From contig NZ_PRDS01000006.1 in the NCBI RefSeq assembly GCF_002927635.1, positions 62,001 to 126,000 on the forward strand: a stretch of DNA of 64,000 nucleotides. The letters run 5' to 3'. Of this stretch, positions 31,445-40,522 are shown piece by piece. This stretch comes from Albidovulum inexpectatum (GTDB taxonomy: Bacteria; Pseudomonadota; Alphaproteobacteria; Rhodobacterales; Rhodobacteraceae). The position numbers and the translations under genes were made by a program. The first letter of the stretch is position 1. Each line of letters opens with the position of its first letter. A model generated the notes under the pieces. That model saw nothing but the letters and a program-made list of their open reading frames with translations, ran no database searches and was not told where the DNA came from.

Positions 31445-33235
31445 TCACTCGCCCGCCGTCTGTGCCCCGCTTTCGGCGGCGTCCTCGAGTCGCAACTGAA
31501 CCCGGCTGCGGCCCTGCCAGTGATTCATCTCGACACGCCCGGCGAGGTGGAAACGACGCCCCTTTCCGGCGGCCAGAATATCACCAAGTGGCGTGTCGAA
31601 TGCGCCGAACAGGATGGCCTGCAAGCTGGCCGAGGCCCCGTCCGTCACCCCCAGGCGAAGGTGAGACTCGCCGACGCGCTGCACATGGGTCACGACCATG
31701 TCGGGCATGGCAAAGCGCGGCGCCGGCGCACCCTGGCCAAAGGGGCCGGCGCGCTCGATATCCTCGATCAACTCGGGGGTGGCCGCGCCGGGCATGAGCA
31801 GCCCATCAAGGCGCAGGTCGCGCGGTCCGACGCGAATCGCGCCCTGGCGCTGCAACAGCGACCCCAGCCGCTCCATCGCGGCCTCCAGCCGATCGCGGGA
31901 AACGGTCAGCCCGGCGGCCATCCGATGCCCCCCGCCACGAATCAGCAGGCCCTCCATCGCGACGCGCTGAACGGACGCCCCCAGATCGACGCCTTCGACC
32001 GAGCGGCCCGAGCCCTTGCCTTCGTTTCCGTCAAGTCCGATGACGATGGCCGGGCGATTGGTCGCCTCCTTCAGTCGCGCCGCGACGATGCCCAGAACGC
32101 CCGGGTGCCAGCCGTCACCGGCAGCCCAGACCAGCGGACCGTCCAGACCGCGAGATTCCGCCTGAATCAGTGCCGCGTCGCGAATGCGATTCTCGATCTC
32201 GCGGCGTTCGGCGTTCAGCGCCTCAAGTTGCTCGGCAATCCTGCGGGCCTCGGCTTCGTCATCGGTGGCCAGAAGCCGCGCGCCCAGATGGGCCGCGCCG
32301 ATGCGCCCCCCCGCATTGATGCGTGGGCCCAGGACAAAGCCCAGATGGAACGATTCCGGCGCGCGGTCCAGCCTGGCGATATCGCACAGAACACGCAGAC
32401 CGGGGCGTTCGCGCCGCGCCATGACACGCAATCCCTGGCGGACAAAGGCGCGGTTCACGCCCGTCAGCGGCGCAACGTCGGCAACCGTGGCCAGCGCCAC
32501 GAGGTCCAGAAGCCCCAGCAGATCGGGGCCGTTCACGCCATCCGCGCGCAGTAGGCGGTTCAGCTCGACCAGCAGCAGGAAAACGACCGAGGCGGCGCAA
32601 AGATGGCCAAGCTCGCCATCTTCGTCCTGACGGTTCGGGTTCACCACGGCCAGCGCGGGAGGCAGGGTTTCACCGCCAAGGTGGTGGTCGAGCACCACGA
32701 CATCGGCCCCACTGGCTGCTCCGATCGCCTCGTGCGAGAGCGTCCCGCAATCGACGCAGACGATCAAATCATGATCGCGTGCAAGCTGGCGCATCGCGGG
32801 CACATTGGGCCCATAGCCCTCTTCGATCCGGTCGGGCACATAAAGCGTGGCCTGCCGTCCCATGGCCTTCAGCCATGTGATGAGCAACGCCGCCGAAGCG
32901 CCGCCATCAACGTCGTAATCGGCGAAAATGGCGATCCGTTCGCGTCCCCGTGCGGCTCGCAGGATGCGCTGGGCCGCCGCGGCCATGTCCTTCAGACTGC
33001 GCGGGTCGGGCAGCAGATCGCGCAGCTGAGGCTCGAGGAACCGGTCGACCTCTGCAGGAGTCACGCCGCGGGCGACCAGAATGCGCGCAAGAGGAAGGGG
33101 CAGGGCCGTCGCCTGGGCCATGGCCTCGGCCAGGCGGTCCTGCTCGGGGCCTGGGCCGATCCAGCGGCGCCCGCTCAGGGATCGTTCGACCCCAAGAAAG
33201 GCGCCCCGGGTCGCGCTTGCCGCATCGACACTCAT
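31445..33235 (-). CDS. recJ: Single-stranded-DNA-specific exonuclease RecJ
   Basis: The 5'-3' single-strand exonuclease RecJ, used in RecF-pathway recombination, mismatch and base-excision repair. The 596-residue protein has the DHH-family motifs in order: DYDVDG at 106-111, DCGT at 162-165, DHH at 183-185, then the DHHA1 region with GGGHRMAAGLTV and a C-terminal OB-like domain. Its ATG overlaps the glpX stop (ATGA), so it is the last gene of hom-glpX-recJ, an order conserved in Rhodobacteraceae. Confidence 0.96.
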   Translation of the reverse strand: MSVDAASATRGAFLGVERSLSGRRWIGPGPEQDRLAEAMAQATALPLPLARILVARGVTPAEVDRFLEPQLRDLLPDPRSLKDMAAAAQRILRAARGRERIAIFADYDVDGGASAALLITWLKAMGRQATLYVPDRIEEGYGPNVPAMRQLARDHDLIVCVDCGTLSHEAIGAASGADVVVLDHHLGGETLPPALAVVNPNRQDEDGELGHLCAASVVFLLLVELNRLLRADGVNGPDLLGLLDLVALATVADVAPLTGVNRAFVRQGLRVMARRERPGLRVLCDIARLDRAPESFHLGFVLGPRINAGGRIGAAHLGARLLATDDEAEARRIAEQLEALNAERREIENRIRDAALIQAESRGLDGPLVWAAGDGWHPGVLGIVAARLKEATNRPAIVIGLDGNEGKGSGRSVEGVDLGASVQRVAMEGLLIRGGGHRMAAGLTVSRDRLEAAMERLGSLLQRQGAIRVGPRDLRLDGLLMPGAATPELIEDIERAGPFGQGAPAPRFAMPDMVVTHVQRVGESHLRLGVTDGASASLQAILFGAFDTPLGDILAAGKGRRFHLAGRVEMNHWQGRSRVQLRLEDAAESGAQTAGE

Positions 33236-34212
33236 GCGCGATTCGCTGGGCGCACCGGATTGCGATAGATCATGCGGCGAACCGATCCGGTCTTGGACCG
33301 CATCAGGATGGTTTCGGTCTCGATGAAGGTCGGCTCGCGCCGCACGCCACGCAGGATCGAGCCGTTGGTCACGCCCGTCGCGGCAAAGATCACATCGGCC
33401 CTCACCATGTCGTCGCGCGCATAGACCCGATCCAGATCGGTGATCCCGGCCTTGGCGGCACGTCCGCGTTCGTCGTCATTGCGGAACAGCAGCCGCCCCC
33501 ACATCTGCCCGCCCATGCATTTCAGGGCGGCCGCGGCAAGGACGCCTTCGGGGGCGCCGCCTGCGCCCATGTACATGTCGATGCCGGTCAGTTCGGATTC
33601 CGCGCAGTGAATGACGCCGGCCACGTCGCCATCGGTGATCAGCCGGATCGCCGCGCCGGTCGAGCGGACCTCGGCGATCATGTCTTCGTGCCGGGGGCGT
33701 TCAAGGATGCACACGGTGATGTCACTGGGCGCGCAATTCTTGGCCTTGGCAAGCTCCTTCACCCGTTCTGCGGGGCTCATGTCGAGGCTGACGACATCTT
33801 TCGGCAGGCCGGGTCCGACGGCCAGCTTGTCCATGTACACGTCCGGGGCGTGCAACAGGGTGCCCCGCGGCGCCATGGCGATGACGGTCAGCGCGTTCGG
33901 CATGTCCTTGGCGGTCAGTGTCGTGCCTTCCAGCGGGTCCAGCGCGATGTCGACTTCGGGGCCATTACCCGATCCGACCTCTTCGCCGATATACAGCATG
34001 GGGGCCTCGTCGCGCTCGCCTTCGCCGATCACAACCGTGCCGCGAATGTCCAGCAGATTCAGCTGATCGCGCATCGCATTCACGGCGGCCTGGTCCGCGG
34101 CCTTTTCGTCGCCCCGTCCGATCAGGCGTGCAGCGGCATGGGCTGCGGCCTCGGATACCCGCGCCAGCCCAAGCGACAGCATGCGGTCCTGAAATTCCTT
34201 CTTGTCGGCCAT
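33232..34212 (-). CDS. glpX: Class II fructose-1,6-bisphosphatase GlpX
   Basis: Class II fructose bisphosphatase, producing fructose 6-phosphate for gluconeogenesis. The 326-residue protein has the GlpX signatures VVIGEGERDEAPMLYIGEEV, the metal/substrate segment DIALDPLEGTTLTAKDMPNA and GAGGAPEGVLAAAALK. ATG 34212 follows GGGGGAG and matches the family N terminus MADKKEFQDRML; the open frame begins 12 codons earlier. It lies 77 bp after hom on the same strand and overlaps recJ. Confidence 0.96.
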   Translation of the reverse strand: MADKKEFQDRMLSLGLARVSEAAAHAAARLIGRGDEKAADQAAVNAMRDQLNLLDIRGTVVIGEGERDEAPMLYIGEEVGSGNGPEVDIALDPLEGTTLTAKDMPNALTVIAMAPRGTLLHAPDVYMDKLAVGPGLPKDVVSLDMSPAERVKELAKAKNCAPSDITVCILERPRHEDMIAEVRSTGAAIRLITDGDVAGVIHCAESELTGIDMYMGAGGAPEGVLAAAALKCMGGQMWGRLLFRNDDERGRAAKAGITDLDRVYARDDMVRADVIFAATGVTNGSILRGVRREPTFIETETILMRSKTGSVRRMIYRNPVRPANRA

Positions 34213-34288
34213 GCCTGTGGCTCCCCCATGAATTGCCTTTGGCTGCATCTAGCCGCAGAGCCGTGGCGCGGGCAAGGGCAGGCGGGAC

Positions 34289-35575
34289 TCAGACGGTCTC
34301 GATGCGGATCGCCACCGGATCGCCCTCGACGACGCGGGTCTCGGGCAGGCGGCTCAGCGCATGGTCGATCGCTTCGCGTGTCGTCTTGTGCGTCACGATC
34401 AGAACGGGGGCCGTGGCGTCGGAATGGCCATATTGCCGCATTCGGTCGATCGAGATGCCTTCGTCGCCCAGGACGGTCGCCACCTTGGCCAGCGCGCCGG
34501 GCTTGTCGGCAAGCTGCATGCGCAGATACCAACGCGCCGGGGCGCTTGTTGCGGCCGGCACCGCCTCGCTCAGCGAGGCCGCCGGCTGGCCGAAGGTCGA
34601 CACGCGGCAGCCGCGCGCGATCTCCATGATGTCTGCAAGCACGGCCGAGGCCGTCGGGCCTTCGCCTGCCCCGGCACCGCGCAACACGATCTGGCCCACG
34701 CTGTCGCCTTCGATCACGACCATGTTCGTGCCGCCCTGCAGCTGACCCAGCGGACTGTCGGCGGGGACAAGGCAGGGCGTCATGCGCTGCTCCAGTCCCC
34801 GGCCGGTCATCTGGGCTACGCCCAGAAGCTTGATGCGGTAGCCCATGTCCCGGGCACGCCGGATATCGTCGATCGAGATCCGGCCGATGCCTTCGATCTG
34901 GACCGCGTCGAAACAGACACGCGTGCCAAAGGCGATTGCAGCCAGAAGGCTCAGCTTGTGGCCCGCGTCGATCCCGCCCACATCCAGGTTCGGGTCGGCT
35001 TCGAGATAACCCAGCTGGCGGGCCTCTTCGAAGACCGCGTCATAGGTCAGGCCCGATTCCTCCATCCGGGTCAGGATGTAGTTGCAGGTGCCGTTCATCA
35101 CACCCATGACGCGCCGGATCTCGTTGCCCGCAAGCCCCTCGCTCAGCGCCTTGACCACGGGTATGCCCCCCGCCACGGCCGCCTCGAACCGGATCACGCG
35201 GCCAGCCGCCTCGGCGGCGAGCGCAAGGTTGTGCCCATGTATGGCCAGCAGGGCCTTGTTGGCGGTGACCACGTCCTTGCCAGCGGCGATGGCAGCTTCG
35301 ATCGAGGCCTTGGCCGGGCCGTTCTCTCCGCCCATCAGTTCGACATAGACATCGACGTCATCGCGCCGGGCCAGTGCGACCGGGTCGTCCTCCCAGGCAT
35401 AGGCGGACAGATCGACGCCCCGGTCCCGCTTGCGATTGCGGGCGCTGATGGCGCTGATGCGAATTTCGCGGCCTGCGCGCCGGGCCAGCATCTGGGCATG
35501 GCGCTGAATGATCTTGACTGTCCCGATGCCGACCGTGCCAAGTCCGGCAATGCCAAGACGCAGGGGCTTGGTCAT
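34289..35575 (-). CDS. hom: Homoserine dehydrogenase
   Basis: NAD(P)-dependent homoserine dehydrogenase, which reduces aspartate semialdehyde on the way to threonine, isoleucine and methionine. The 428-residue protein starts with the Rossmann motif LRLGIAGLGTVGIGTV, contains the family core MNGTCNYILTRM and GYLEADPNLDVGGIDAGHKL, and ends in an ACT domain (about 350-425, WYLRMQLADKPGALAKVATV) that usually mediates threonine feedback. It is the promoter-proximal gene of hom-glpX-recJ; a promoter match lies at 35621-35649. Confidence 0.97.
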   Translation of the reverse strand: MTKPLRLGIAGLGTVGIGTVKIIQRHAQMLARRAGREIRISAISARNRKRDRGVDLSAYAWEDDPVALARRDDVDVYVELMGGENGPAKASIEAAIAAGKDVVTANKALLAIHGHNLALAAEAAGRVIRFEAAVAGGIPVVKALSEGLAGNEIRRVMGVMNGTCNYILTRMEESGLTYDAVFEEARQLGYLEADPNLDVGGIDAGHKLSLLAAIAFGTRVCFDAVQIEGIGRISIDDIRRARDMGYRIKLLGVAQMTGRGLEQRMTPCLVPADSPLGQLQGGTNMVVIEGDSVGQIVLRGAGAGEGPTASAVLADIMEIARGCRVSTFGQPAASLSEAVPAATSAPARWYLRMQLADKPGALAKVATVLGDEGISIDRMRQYGHSDATAPVLIVTHKTTREAIDHALSRLPETRVVEGDPVAIRIETV

Positions 35576-35620
35576 GGAAAACTCCGCTGGTGTTCTGGCC
35601 GACGTGGCCCTTGGGGCAGG

Positions 35621-35649
35621 GTGTTAGCCCGTCGCGCGAGCCTGCGCAA
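35621..35649 (-). promoter_or_regulatory. Predicted promoter of hom-glpX-recJ
   Basis: TTGCGC (35649-35644), 17-bp spacer, TAACAC (35626-35621) on the minus strand; start near 35614, a leader of about 39 nt before hom. Confidence 0.5.
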
Positions 35650-35700
35650 TCCGTCTGGAGGCAGATGCATGGCTGCGTTGCATGGGCGTCAGCCCGGATG

Positions 35701-35922
35701 TCAGTTGCTTTCGCCTTGCAGACTTGCCGCGCGCGCCTTCAGCGCGGCCGCCCTGTCCAGCAATCCGGTCGGGTCATCGGCTGGTGTGGCGGGGGCGGCC
35801 TGTTCAATGTCGGACAGGGGCACAAGCCTTGGCCATGGGGCACCCGTTTCCTTCCGCGCGCCCGGTACGCTACAGCCGGTCAGCATGAAGAGCAGGCATG
35901 TCAGGATGAATTTGCGGGGCAT
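35701..35922 (-). CDS. Small hypothetical lipoprotein
   Basis: A 73-residue protein beginning MPRKFILTCLLFMLTGCSV, a clean lipoprotein signal with lipidated Cys in LTGC. The mature part has no domain I recognise and ends in an alanine/arginine-rich helix (GLLDRAAALKARAASLQ). The ATG at 35922 is chosen because it gives the signal peptide; the open frame extends 29 codons further up through the TetR operator region. Divergent from the tetR gene over 106 bp, so it may share its regulation. Confidence 0.65.
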   Translation of the reverse strand: MPRKFILTCLLFMLTGCSVPGARKETGAPWPRLVPLSDIEQAAPATPADDPTGLLDRAAALKARAASLQGESN

Positions 35923-36000
35923 CGTCAGCTCTGATCCGGTTGCGCGGAAGGCTATTGCGGGGCAGTCCAGCGCGCAAGCGGCTTCGCTGCGATCTTGTAT

Positions 36001-36014
36001 TGAACACACGTTCA
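36001..36014. promoter_or_regulatory. Likely TetR-family operator
   Basis: TGAAC-ACAC-GTTCA is a perfect 5-bp-arm palindrome 14 bp upstream of the tetR-family start codon. Its size and TGAAC/GTTCA arms are typical of TetR/AcrR operators, suggesting autoregulation, possibly also of the divergent lipoprotein gene. Confidence 0.65.
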
Positions 36015-36028
36015 GTTAACTTGGCGAC

Positions 36029-36616
36029 ATGGCAAGAAAGACCGGATCCCATTCTGAAATTACGGGGCCGCGCATCCGCGATGCGGCGTTGCGGCTGTTT
36101 GCGCGGTATGGTTTTGCCGCCGTCTCCATGCGCCAGATTGCGGCCGAGGTCGGTGTGCAGGCCGGGGCGTTGTATCTTTACACGCCTGACAAGGAAACCT
36201 TGCTGTTCGATCTGCTCAAGTCCCACATGGATGAGCTTCTTGCCGCATGGGAGGCCGAGCCGAAAGATGAGGATCCCCTGACGCGGCTGGAACGCTTTGT
36301 TCGCTTTCACATCCGGTTCAACCTGGAGCGGCCCGATGCGGTCTTTCTGTCATACATGGAACTGCGCAATCTGGGCCCCGACAACTTTCGGCGGATCGAG
36401 TCGTTGCGCAGGGCCTATGAAGATGAGCTGGAGACAATCCTTCGCGACGGCGTCCGGCAGGGCCTTCTTTCGATTCCCGACACCAAGATCGCGACGCTGG
36501 CGATCATCGCGATGTTGACCGGCGTGACGACATGGTATCGCGAGGGCGGTCGCCTGAGTCGCGACCGCGTGGGCGACATCTATTGGGACATGGTCCGCAA
36601 GGCGGTTTCAGCATGA
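36029..36616 (+). CDS. TetR/AcrR family transcriptional regulator
   Basis: A 195-residue repressor-type regulator: N-terminal TetR helix-turn-helix (residues about 12-58, IRDAALRLFARYGFAAVSMR and QIAAEVGVQAGALYLY), then a helical ligand-binding domain with RFHIRFNLERPDAVFL. Its C-terminal domain resembles those near fatty-acid oxidation genes (TetR_C_17 type), but no such target is adjacent. A palindrome just upstream is a likely own operator. The stop overlaps the next gene (ATGA). Confidence 0.92.
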   Translation: MARKTGSHSEITGPRIRDAALRLFARYGFAAVSMRQIAAEVGVQAGALYLYTPDKETLLFDLLKSHMDELLAAWEAEPKDEDPLTRLERFVRFHIRFNLERPDAVFLSYMELRNLGPDNFRRIESLRRAYEDELETILRDGVRQGLLSIPDTKIATLAIIAMLTGVTTWYREGGRLSRDRVGDIYWDMVRKAVSA

Positions 36617-37170
36617 TGGATTCCGCCCGCGGTGCCGTTGACGAGACGATTGGGGAGCAACTGACCGGCATGAACGATGAACGAAACGACCAGATTCTGG
36701 CGCGTATCACGCCTTCGGTTCCCCGCCGGCTTTTCGCGCTGGGCGTGCTGGGCGCGTTGGGCTTTCTGTTGGTGTACCTGGCCTTTTCGATTCCGTCGGG
36801 GTCTGGGTTGGTTTCGGGGATGCTTGTCGTCTTCGGGGTGCTTGCACTTGTCCTGTGCGTGCGCATGTATCGTGCCACCGCGCGATCGCTGATCCTGACA
36901 CAAGACGAGCTGCGTGACAGCGAGGGGACGGTGATCGCACGTCTTCAGGATGTCGAGCGCGTCGAGCGTGGCGCCTTTGCCTTCAAGCCGTCAAACGGCT
37001 TCCTGCTGCACCTGACGACATCGCACAGCCGCAGATGGGAGCCGGGGCTGTGGTGGCGCCTGGGTCGCCGGGTCGGGGTGGGGGGCACGATTTCGGGTGC
37101 CGAAGGGCGCAACATGGCTGATCTGCTGTCCGTCGCGTTGCAGCAACGGCAAGCCAACGACCCCGGATAA
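36613..37170 (+). CDS. Hypothetical two-helix membrane protein
   Basis: A 185-residue protein with two adjacent membrane helices (about 40-60 and 65-83 in this numbering) and a C-terminal cytosolic PH-like beta-rich region (RSLILTQDELRDSEGTVIAR, AFAFKPSNGFLLHLTT, RWEPGLWWRLGRRVGVGG). The family occurs in Rhodobacteraceae and is uncharacterised. The ATG at 36613 overlaps the tetR stop; an alternative ATG at 36670 (MNDERNDQI) begins closer to the conserved region and may be the real start. Operonic with tetR and ends at a bidirectional terminator. Confidence 0.72.
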   Translation: MMDSARGAVDETIGEQLTGMNDERNDQILARITPSVPRRLFALGVLGALGFLLVYLAFSIPSGSGLVSGMLVVFGVLALVLCVRMYRATARSLILTQDELRDSEGTVIARLQDVERVERGAFAFKPSNGFLLHLTTSHSRRWEPGLWWRLGRRVGVGGTISGAEGRNMADLLSVALQQRQANDPG

Positions 37171-37174
37171 GACA

Positions 37175-37205
37175 AAAATGGCCGCCCGGTCCGGACGGCC
37201 ATTTT
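37175..37205. terminator. Bidirectional terminator
   Basis: AAAATGGCCG and CGGCCATTTT form a perfect 10-bp inverted repeat with an 11-nt loop between two convergent genes; both arms carry A/T runs so it can stop transcription from either side. Confidence 0.85.
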
Positions 37206-37225
37206 CCCACGCGTTTGCGGATGTT

Positions 37226-37912
37226 TCAGCCGCCCGTCGATACCGGATCGCTGCCATCTCCCGTCGTTACGGTAACCTCGGTCGTGACGTCGTCATGGAC
37301 CTCGCCGTCCGGGTCGATGGCCGAGTCATAGATGCAGGCCGGCGTCGAGCCGTCCTTCTTGTCGAAAGGCACACAGGCGGCAAAGCGCGGGCGCGTCGTG
37401 ATGAACGTCGTCAACCAGCGCGGATCGATCCCGATCAGCTTGAACACCGGTTCGAATGCCATGTTGGTTTCAACCACCAGAACGCTGTCGCCTTCGGGCA
37501 TGAACGGAATACGCCCACGTTGGGCATTGATCGACGAATCGGAATGGGCCTGCGCCGAACCGGTGCCGTAGGACCATGCCACCTCGTACTTGTCGTCCGT
37601 TGCATCATAGATGACCGAGCTGACGCGGATCCAGGTCGGCTGACGCGAAGTGGTCATGTAGTCGAAAAGGTCGTTCAGCCCCTCGATATAATCGGCGTCA
37701 ACCGCATTCGTCTGCCGCGAGATCAGGTCGGCGATCGTATATGCGGCCTTCAGGTTGATGTTCTTCTGCCGATAGACGTCGAAGAACGAAAACGACGCCA
37801 TGTACCACCAGAACAGGAATACCGAAGCGATAAGCCCCTCTGCGGCCATGTTTCCCGCGCTGTCCGTGGCAAAGGCGCGCAGCCGGATCCGAAGGCGTGA
37901 CAGTATGGACAT
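37226..37912 (-). CDS. TadE/TadG-like membrane-anchored protein
   Basis: A 228-residue protein with an N-terminal basic stretch and one membrane helix (about 24-45, AAEGLIASVFLFWWYMASFS) preceded by SAGNMAAE, the pilin-like processing region of TadE-family pseudopilins. The rest is extracytoplasmic, with three Cys and an acidic Thr/Val-rich tail. It is the third gene of a TadE/G-like set, 3 bp after the preceding stop. Its role is probably cell-surface assembly or adhesion; no Tad secretion ATPase or channel genes are in the window. Confidence 0.75.
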   Translation of the reverse strand: MSILSRLRIRLRAFATDSAGNMAAEGLIASVFLFWWYMASFSFFDVYRQKNINLKAAYTIADLISRQTNAVDADYIEGLNDLFDYMTTSRQPTWIRVSSVIYDATDDKYEVAWSYGTGSAQAHSDSSINAQRGRIPFMPEGDSVLVVETNMAFEPVFKLIGIDPRWLTTFITTRPRFAACVPFDKKDGSTPACIYDSAIDPDGEVHDDVTTEVTVTTGDGSDPVSTGG

Positions 37913-37915
37913 GGC

Positions 37916-38479
37916 TCAGCTCCCCCCCAGATCGGGTTCGTTGACATAGGCCGACATGGTGACCAGCGCATAGGCCCCGGTATTGTCCTTTGGCAGGTAG
38001 AAGCCCAGCCCCGTGGTCGGAAATACCGGATCGAACTTGACGCAGGCGCGGATCAGCATGATCTGGTCGCCTTCGCCGTCCTCGAATTCCGGCATGTCTT
38101 CGGGTTCCATCGGGCTTGCGCGATCCACGCAGACCGGCCCCGTGTTCAAAGGCGACCAGGTCGTCGTGTCGATCGGGCGCAGTTCGACCAGAAGGACGTT
38201 CTCGCAATCGGGGATGATGCCGGCGCGGCTGCAGACGACCTTCTTGAACTCGTCATGCGTCGGGTCTTTCCAGGTGCCCAGACGCAGATCGCGCACCGAA
38301 ACGTCAACCGCGTGTTCCAGCATCACATGCCGAAGCAGGAGGATGCCCTGTTCCAGCGACGACATCAGCAGCACAAGGAAGGCCGGAACGATGATGACGA
38401 AGGGGATCGTCGAGGCACCGTCCTCCTCGCGGCACTTGCGCCACAGCCAGCCGCGCATGCGTTTCATCACCGTCGTCAT
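37916..38479 (-). CDS. TadE-like pseudopilin protein
   Basis: A 187-residue protein with MTTVMKRMRGWLWRK, then EEDGASTIPFVIIVPAFLVL, the typical TadE-like layout of basic N terminus, acidic processing region and membrane helix (about 25-46). Four Cys in the outer part (CSRAG, DCEN, VCVD, ACVK) may form disulfides. Its ATG overlaps the stop of the VWA-type gene upstream (TGATG). Pairs with its neighbours as a surface complex; details unknown. Confidence 0.78.
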   Translation of the reverse strand: MTTVMKRMRGWLWRKCREEDGASTIPFVIIVPAFLVLLMSSLEQGILLLRHVMLEHAVDVSVRDLRLGTWKDPTHDEFKKVVCSRAGIIPDCENVLLVELRPIDTTTWSPLNTGPVCVDRASPMEPEDMPEFEDGEGDQIMLIRACVKFDPVFPTTGLGFYLPKDNTGAYALVTMSAYVNEPDLGGS

Positions 38480-40122
38480 CAGTGCGTCAGCCTCAGCTTG
38501 TTGATCGAGTTCACGATGCCGGCAAAGGCCTTTTCGATGTCTAGGCCGGCGACGTTATAGAAGCCGCCGTCGGCACTCGCGCAGCTTTTCAGCAGGTTCT
38601 GGCCGCCCGTCGGGGCTTCAAAGGCAATGGTGAAGATCTTCACGCCATGCGCCTTGGCCGCGTTGCACAGCCGCGTGGTGCGATCGTCCTTGTCGCTGGC
38701 AATGCCGTAGAATGCTTCATCAAAGAAGTCATAGTAGCGGCTTGCCGAGCGGGTGGCCTCATAGAGAATGTTGTAGGCGTAGTAGCGCAGGGACATCGCG
38801 TCCCACACCTCCGGCCAGGTCATGCGAACGGCGTCGCCTGGATCTCCGGAATTGTCGCCATAGGGCTTGTCCAGCCACTTTTCCTTCTTGAAGCTGTAGT
38901 ACTTTTTCGACGAACGGGTTGGGTCATAGAAACTGTATTGGTCGATGCTTTTCGAGCCTGAAGAAAGATACGCGGTGTTCGTATACAGCAGGCTGTCCCC
39001 CGAAGCGTAGGCCGGCTTCAGGCGATATTCTGTGGTGTTTTCGCCATCCGTCATCAGCACGATGATCTTCAGCGCCTCGGCATCGTCAAACGCGTAAGGA
39101 CGGTCGCCGAAGGCCGCCGGCAGCTTGCCGTCCGCGATCATTCCATCGACCACCGGTTGCAGCGAGGAGTCAAGCAGCGCAGCGCCCCATTTCATCCCGA
39201 TATCGATCGAGGTGTTCCCGCCCGCCGACAGGCTGTTGATGAAGGATTTCAATTCATCCCGGTTGCCCGAGAACGGCAGGATCTTGGCTTCGCTTTCGGT
39301 CCGACAATTCAGCAGGCGCGGCGGCTTGCGGGTATAGAACGGGTCAAAATGGCCGTTGCGCTGATAGACGCGCGCGCCAGCCCCAAAGCCGACATCCATC
39401 GCGGTCGTGTCGAAATCGCCCTTGGCCTTGTCGAACTCGATGCAGTTCGAGTAGCCATGTTCGCCCGAAATGTTGAAATAGCTGGCGAAATCGTCGGTCA
39501 GGTTGACCTGCGTCGAATAGGGCACGATCGAGATCGAAACCTTGCCCGGTTCGGTCGAGTCAAAGATCTTGTCCACGAAGTTCTTGGCCGCGGGTTTCAG
39601 GTTTGTCAGGCGGTTGTTGCGCCCCATGGACCCCGAGATGTCGAGGATCAGCGAGATCTCGACCTGGCCGATGCTTTCCTCGGCGGTGGATGCCGCGGGC
39701 GTCGTCATCTCGTTGATCCCGACCATGCGCATGAACCAGGTGGGCATGTTTTCCGAAGTCTTGACGGCAACCTTGCGGTATTCGTTGTAGGCGCCCTGCT
39801 GGACGACGATGTCCTCGTCCTTCGGCGGCGTCAGGCCGGCCTTGACGAAATAGTCCTTGACCACCTCCTTGGGGGGCAGGGTCTGCTGAAGGTCGGCAGC
39901 CGCCAGCGCGGCGCGGTCGATCGTTGCCTGCAGCACGGTGCGCCGCTCTTCATATCGCATCACGTCCAGCGCGACGCCCGTCATCAGAAGCATCATCACG
40001 AAACAGAACAGTCCGAAGACGATCAGCGATCCGTCTTCTTCGCGGCGGAAGCGCGCAACTGCTCTGGCTGCAGCGGTTCTTGCAACCCGGTGCGTCAGTT
40101 GCTTCAATCCAGACCGTATCAT
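38479..40122 (-). CDS. TadG-like protein with von Willebrand A domain
   Basis: A 547-residue protein with a TadE/G N terminus (REEDGSLIVFGLFCFVMMLL, helix about 33-52) followed by ALDVMRYEERRTVLQATIDR, typical of TadG. A VWA domain spans about 153-535 with the MIDAS motif DISGS at 161-165, Thr/Asp elements in NTSIDIGMKW and LMTDGENTTE. VWA domains bind metal and mediate adhesion. It is first of three tandem genes; the 400-bp upstream gap should hold their promoter. Confidence 0.87.
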   Translation of the reverse strand: MIRSGLKQLTHRVARTAAARAVARFRREEDGSLIVFGLFCFVMMLLMTGVALDVMRYEERRTVLQATIDRAALAAADLQQTLPPKEVVKDYFVKAGLTPPKDEDIVVQQGAYNEYRKVAVKTSENMPTWFMRMVGINEMTTPAASTAEESIGQVEISLILDISGSMGRNNRLTNLKPAAKNFVDKIFDSTEPGKVSISIVPYSTQVNLTDDFASYFNISGEHGYSNCIEFDKAKGDFDTTAMDVGFGAGARVYQRNGHFDPFYTRKPPRLLNCRTESEAKILPFSGNRDELKSFINSLSAGGNTSIDIGMKWGAALLDSSLQPVVDGMIADGKLPAAFGDRPYAFDDAEALKIIVLMTDGENTTEYRLKPAYASGDSLLYTNTAYLSSGSKSIDQYSFYDPTRSSKKYYSFKKEKWLDKPYGDNSGDPGDAVRMTWPEVWDAMSLRYYAYNILYEATRSASRYYDFFDEAFYGIASDKDDRTTRLCNAAKAHGVKIFTIAFEAPTGGQNLLKSCASADGGFYNVAGLDIEKAFAGIVNSINKLRLTH

Positions 40123-40522
40123 CGTTCAAACCCTTCCCGGCGGCTGTGGGGCAGCCCAAAAAATTCCAGTTGCAACGGTGTGCGTGTCATGCACGTACCG
40201 GACCCCTCAAGGAAAGCACAATATCCTTTCCAGTTGTGGCAAAAGTTGGGCGCTATAGTGAATTGAAACGCCTGACGTTTTCAATGATTGTCAAATTGGT
40301 GCCATTGTTCAGAATTCTTGAACATGTCTGGATGCAGGCCGCAGCGCGTCCAGACCGGGCGCAGCGATTCGTCGCTTCCCGAGCCCCGGGCCGGCCAGTC
40401 GGGATCCTGGCAGGCGGCATCTTGTCTTTGCGTCACGCTCTGATATGCACGGGCATCGTTCCGCCGTCGCCTTGGGCGCTGTGTTTCGCCTGCGCCCCGA
40501 GCGACCATGAGGGAGAAATCGC
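40123..40522. other. 400-bp divergent intergenic region
   Basis: No gene is seen here. It separates the TadG-like operon from glutamate dehydrogenase. It contains an imperfect inverted repeat (ATTGAAACG at 40262-40270 and CGTTTTCAAT at 40276-40285, one bulged A) and a TATAGT at 40254-40259 that could be a -10 element, without a convincing -35. The dehydrogenase ribosome site GAGGGAG lies at 40509-40515. The middle is less GC-rich than the neighbouring genes. Confidence 0.6.
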
